From assembly GCA_038323475.1 (NCBI GenBank), contig JBBQHA010000152.1, forward strand, positions 1 through 7,654: a stretch of DNA of 7,654 nucleotides, written 5' to 3'. Of the stretch, positions 5,346 to 7,654 are shown in pieces; positions within the stretch are counted from its first letter, which is position 1, and each line of letters starts with the position of its first letter. The notes beneath the pieces were generated by a model. That model searched no databases, had not been told where the DNA came from, and saw nothing but the letters and a program-made list of their open reading frames with translations. Both the position numbers and the translations under genes were made by a program. This DNA comes from SZAS-103 sp038323475 (GTDB lineage Bacteria; Pseudomonadota; Gammaproteobacteria; Xanthomonadales; Xanthomonadaceae).

Positions 5346-5496
5346 ACCGCACATGCACCAATGGCCATACCCACCATGAACAGGATGGCCGGATCCCTTG
5401 CAACGCCGGCGGACGCGGACCACCCTTCCTGCAGGCTGCCTCGCAACTGTTTCGCCACGGGCGGCCAACCATGATCCATCAAGGGAGAACATCCGC

Positions 5497-6156
5497 ATGA
5501 AGCGACTCATCTGGCTTGCCGCAACCGCAATCGCACTGACGGTTCCTCCGATCGCGAGCGCGTCGGATGGTTACGTCACCGGCTCCTTCGACCTGCGCTC
5601 CGGGCCCGACGTGGACTATCCGGCCGTGTACAGGATCAGGGCCGGTACCAGAATCAACGTCGAAGGCTGCACGAATCGCTGGGAATGGTGCGACGTGGTG
5701 TCGTACGGGAATCGCGGCTGGATTCCGGGGGGCTATATCCAGCTCGACTACCAGAACCAGCGCGTGTTGCTGCCTTCGTACGGCGAGCGCATCGGCATTC
5801 CGATCATCACGTTCTCGATCAACACCTATTGGAACAGCTACTACCGCAATCGTCCGTTCTATCGCGACCACGACCGCTGGTACAGCCGCCGCATCGAGTA
5901 CCGTCCTGCCCCGCGCCCGGTCTATTACCGGCCATCGCGCTGGCACGACCACCATGGCTCGCCGCCACCGCGCGTCGTTCCATTGCCGCGCCCGATCCAC
6001 GGGCCGCCGGTCCCCCATCCGATCGACCCGGGCAACCGTCCGCCGCCGTACCACCGTGCGCCGAACGATCGTGGCGACCGGGCGCATCGTCCGGCCAACA
6101 GGGATGGTCGTGGCGACAGGAAGCCTGAAGATCGCGCCGACCACAACCACCATTGA
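5497..6156 (+). CDS. Exported SH3b-domain protein with Pro/His/Arg-rich tail
   Basis: A 219-residue protein. Residues 1-23 are a Sec signal peptide (MKR, hydrophobic core, cleavage near ASA-S). Residues 25-85 form a bacterial SH3 (SH3_3-type) domain with the signature LRSGPDVDYPAV (33-44), two cysteines (58 and 65) that could form a disulphide, and GNRGWIPGGYIQ (71-82). Residues about 110-219 are low-complexity, rich in Tyr, Arg, Pro and His, ending in HNHH. Such proteins are thought to act in the periplasm or at the envelope, possibly binding peptidoglycan; this is family-level inference. The start at 5497 follows AAGGGAGAA and leaves a proper signal peptide; an upstream in-frame start at 5398 would bury it. 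The His-rich end might bind metal. Confidence 0.85.
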   Translation: MKRLIWLAATAIALTVPPIASASDGYVTGSFDLRSGPDVDYPAVYRIRAGTRINVEGCTNRWEWCDVVSYGNRGWIPGGYIQLDYQNQRVLLPSYGERIGIPIITFSINTYWNSYYRNRPFYRDHDRWYSRRIEYRPAPRPVYYRPSRWHDHHGSPPPRVVPLPRPIHGPPVPHPIDPGNRPPPYHRAPNDRGDRAHRPANRDGRGDRKPEDRADHNHH

Positions 6157-6164
6157 CCGCAGGC

Positions 6165-6218
6165 GGGCCGGGGTCGAAGCGACGCGACGATCCCGGCCTT
6201 CCGCGCTGCCGCAGCGCG
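6165..6218 (+). terminator. Two tandem GC-rich hairpins after the SH3b gene
   Basis: GGCCGGGGTCG (6166-6176) pairs with CGATCCCGGCC (6188-6198), 11 bp with one G-U, followed only by TT. It is followed closely by CGCGCTG-CCG-CAGCGCG (6202-6218), a 7-bp stem. No long T run is present, so a weak or factor-dependent terminator, or an mRNA 3'-end protector, is likely. Confidence 0.45.
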
Positions 6219-6261
6219 TGGACTCCATCAACGACGCGCGTCGATTTCCACAGGAGGCTGC

Positions 6262-6621
6262 ATGAGCTACGTCGACGGTTTTGTCGTGCCGGTGCCGAAG
6301 GAAAACCTTGCCGACTACAAGCGCATGTCGCGCAAGATGGGCAAGATCTGGCGCGAACTTGGCGCGCTGGAATACCGCGAATGCGTCGCCGACGACGTCA
6401 AGCCGGGCAAGCGCACGTCGTTCCCGCAGGCGGTCAAGCTCAAGCCCGGCGAGGTCGTGGTGTTCTCGTGGATCGTCTACAAGTCGCGCGCGCAACGCGA
6501 TCGCATCAACGCGATGGGCATGAAGGATCCGCGCCTGGCCGACATGATGGATCCGAAGGCGCTGCCGTTCGACGGCAAGCGCATGTTCATGGGCGGATTC
6601 AAGCTGATGATCGACGTCTGA
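6262..6621 (+). CDS. DUF1428 family protein (YbaA-like)
   Basis: A 119-residue cytoplasmic protein of the DUF1428 family (E. coli YbaA is similar in size), which has a dimeric alpha-beta barrel fold. Recognisable family features are the start MSYVDGFVVPVPKENLADYK, RELGALEYRECVADDV (residues 32-47), the VVFSWIVYKSRAQRD segment (65-79) and the end KRMFMGGFKLMIDV. The gene has a strong ribosome site, AGGAGG at 6252-6257, 4 nt before ATG. Biochemical function is unknown for the family. It follows the SH3b gene after a 105-bp gap with two hairpins, so it may have its own promoter, and its end faces the NTF2-like gene 35 bp away. Confidence 0.92.
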   Translation: MSYVDGFVVPVPKENLADYKRMSRKMGKIWRELGALEYRECVADDVKPGKRTSFPQAVKLKPGEVVVFSWIVYKSRAQRDRINAMGMKDPRLADMMDPKALPFDGKRMFMGGFKLMIDV

Positions 6622-6656
6622 CCGCGCGATGGCACCGACCGCGGCGACCTCCGGGA

Positions 6657-7160
6657 TCAATGGGTGGTCGCTGCATCCGCGTAACGCGTCCGCAACAGCG
6701 TCGTGTGGCTCGCTGCAAGCTTCCAGCGGCCGTCGGCGTGGATCCATGTATCGGTGTACTGGAACTCGCCCTCGAATTTCATCGCGCCGGAATGGCTCTG
6801 GATCGTGGTGATCCCGTTCACGACCGCCGCATCGCCATAGACCCGGATGGTCTGGTCGTGCTTGCGGAAAACGGCATACACCGGATCGCGCCGCGTGATC
6901 GCCGCGATCTCGTGCGCGCGATCGGTCACCACGCCTTTCGTGTCGGTGCGCGTGTAACGGTCGTCGAGGTTGTCGCGAAAGAAATCCGCGTCGTTGGCTT
7001 CGTACGCGTCGCAGAGCGTCGCCTCGGCTCGCGCGATGCTGTGCACGTCCTGTGCGGCATCGCGCGCGAACGCGGATCCCGCGGCCAGGACGAGTCCTGC
7101 CGCGACCCACCGGAACATCGTCGCCATCGTCGTCCCATGCGCGGAACCCGGTCTGTTCAT
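6657..7160 (-). CDS. Exported NTF2-like (DUF4440) protein
   Basis: A 167-residue protein with an N-terminal signal peptide (hydrophobic FRWVAAGLVLAAGSAFA, cleavage near residue 32) and a single NTF2-like domain (about 38-157). DUF4440 hallmarks are DADFFRDNLDDRYTRTDTKG (57-76), VTDRAHEIA, and FQYTDTWIHADGRWKLAASH (133-152). Relatives include SnoaL-type and ketosteroid-isomerase-like folds, and most exported DUF4440 proteins have no known substrate. The start at 7160-7158 overlaps the stop of the upstream GGDEF gene in ATGA, pointing to translational coupling. Internal ATGs at 7127 (with GGGA upstream) or 7118 would give a more compact signal peptide and are real alternatives. Confidence 0.85.
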   Translation of the reverse strand: MNRPGSAHGTTMATMFRWVAAGLVLAAGSAFARDAAQDVHSIARAEATLCDAYEANDADFFRDNLDDRYTRTDTKGVVTDRAHEIAAITRRDPVYAVFRKHDQTIRVYGDAAVVNGITTIQSHSGAMKFEGEFQYTDTWIHADGRWKLAASHTTLLRTRYADAATTH

Positions 7161-7654
7161 GCGATCGCCACGACCCGGTCGCGCCCGCCCCGCTTCGCCG
7201 CGTACAAGGCCTTGTCGGCGCGCGCGTAGATCTCGCCGACCACGTCGCCTTGCTTCCATGCGGTGACGCCGATGCTGACCGTCGCGGGCACTCCATGCGA
7301 CAGCATCCGGACCGCTTCGCGCATGCGCTCGCATAGCTGGAAGGCATTGCCCATTGCCAGGCCCGGCAACACCACCGCGAATTCCTCGCCGCCGAAACGC
7401 GCAACCATCGCGCCCTCCGCGCATTGCGCGCGCAACGCCTGCGCGACCGCGCGCAGGGTTTCGTCGCCGACCGGATGACCGTGGGCGTCGTTGATCGCCT
7501 TGAAGAAGTCCACGTCGACGACCGCGAACGACAACGGGCCGCCAGACCCATTCGCCGCTTCGAGCGCGCGCTCCATCGATGCGTTGAACGCGCGCCGGTT
7601 CGGCAGCCCGGTCAGCACGTCGGTGAGGCTCTGTTCGACGAGCTGCGCGTTTTC
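7157..7654 (-). CDS. GGDEF-domain diguanylate cyclase, C-terminal part (partial)
   Basis: The last 165 residues of a protein whose N terminus lies beyond the window. They form nearly a full GGDEF domain, which makes cyclic-di-GMP from two GTP. Seen in order are the entry helix ENAQLVEQSLTD, the DVLTGLPNRRAF motif, the metal and GTP site VVDVDFFKAINDAHGHPVGDE, the active-site loop RFGGEEF, and the final A-DKALYAAKRGGRD helix. The GGEEF form is catalytically competent in known enzymes. The usual RxxD product-inhibition site five residues before GGEEF is absent (AEGA in that place), so no I-site feedback is expected. The sensor domain cannot be seen. The stop overlaps the start of the NTF2-like gene. 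Confidence 0.94.
   Translation of the reverse strand, partial: ENAQLVEQSLTDVLTGLPNRRAFNASMERALEAANGSGGPLSFAVVDVDFFKAINDAHGHPVGDETLRAVAQALRAQCAEGAMVARFGGEEFAVVLPGLAMGNAFQLCERMREAVRMLSHGVPATVSIGVTAWKQGDVVGEIYARADKALYAAKRGGRDRVVAIA

Noticed and set aside
5266..5482. Possible minus-strand small membrane protein between the ACT and SH3b genes (hydrophobic stretch FMVGMAIGACAVHVSAAMP)
   Set aside because: The hydrophobic run is short, the frame continues into antisense of the ACT gene, and no good ribosome site is seen.
6622..6656. Bidirectional terminator between DUF1428 and the NTF2-like gene
   Set aside because: Only a 5-bp CCGCG/CGGG-type stem with a 13-nt loop and no T run on either side can be drawn; too weak to call.
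5479..7551. 690-residue minus-strand open frame
   Set aside because: It runs antisense through the SH3b and DUF1428 genes and out of frame in the NTF2-like and GGDEF genes; low-complexity composition shows it is a shadow.

Overview
The window is GC-rich, its genes are tightly packed, and the protein families look gammaproteobacterial. A Xanthomonadales-like host (Lysobacter, Rhodanobacter or Dokdonella type) is my guess from codon use and gene content; nothing here is a taxonomic marker.

The left 4.9 kb is an RNA-repair / RNA-quality-control locus. On the minus strand, reading right to left, it holds: a near-consensus sigma-54 promoter (3188..3172); rsr (bacterial Ro60 orthologue with TROVE and vWA domains, 3127..1574); about 1 kb without protein genes; and the first 181 codons of rtcB (RNA ligase, 543..1, running off the window). 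Diverging from rsr on the plus strand is rtcR (3310..4899), a CARF-AAA+ sigma-54 activator of such operons. The expected logic, known from Salmonella and E. coli, is that RtcR senses RNA ends from damaged tRNA and switches on the sigma-54 promoter, making Rsr, Y RNAs and RtcB together.

The 1-kb non-coding stretch (544-1573) is the most striking part. By hand folding it contains six tandem Y-RNA-like elements (A-F, 110-132 nt each). All share one skeleton: a variable outer helix, an asymmetric internal loop (ATGCC facing ACTCTTG in the typical copies), an inner helix of 7-8 bp, and then ACTACA. The outer helices have unrelated sequences but pair in every copy, which is strong internal evidence for RNA structure. 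In B, C and D the apical part is a circularly permuted tRNA: T arm, then a 5-bp acceptor stub closed by a GCAA tetraloop, then D arm, with the anticodon arm replaced by the Y-RNA stem. A and E have diverged modules. F has lost the tRNA module, but has a 30-bp outer helix ending 29 nt before rtcB. A terminator-like hairpin with a T run lies between E and F, and other hairpins lie after rsr and between B and C.

The right part is ordinary. Downstream of rtcR is a small tandem-ACT-domain protein, then an exported SH3b protein with a Pro/His/Arg-rich tail, then a DUF1428 (YbaA-like) protein, all on the plus strand. Converging on them from the right edge are a partial GGDEF diguanylate cyclase and, overlapping its stop by 4 nt, an exported NTF2-like (DUF4440) protein.
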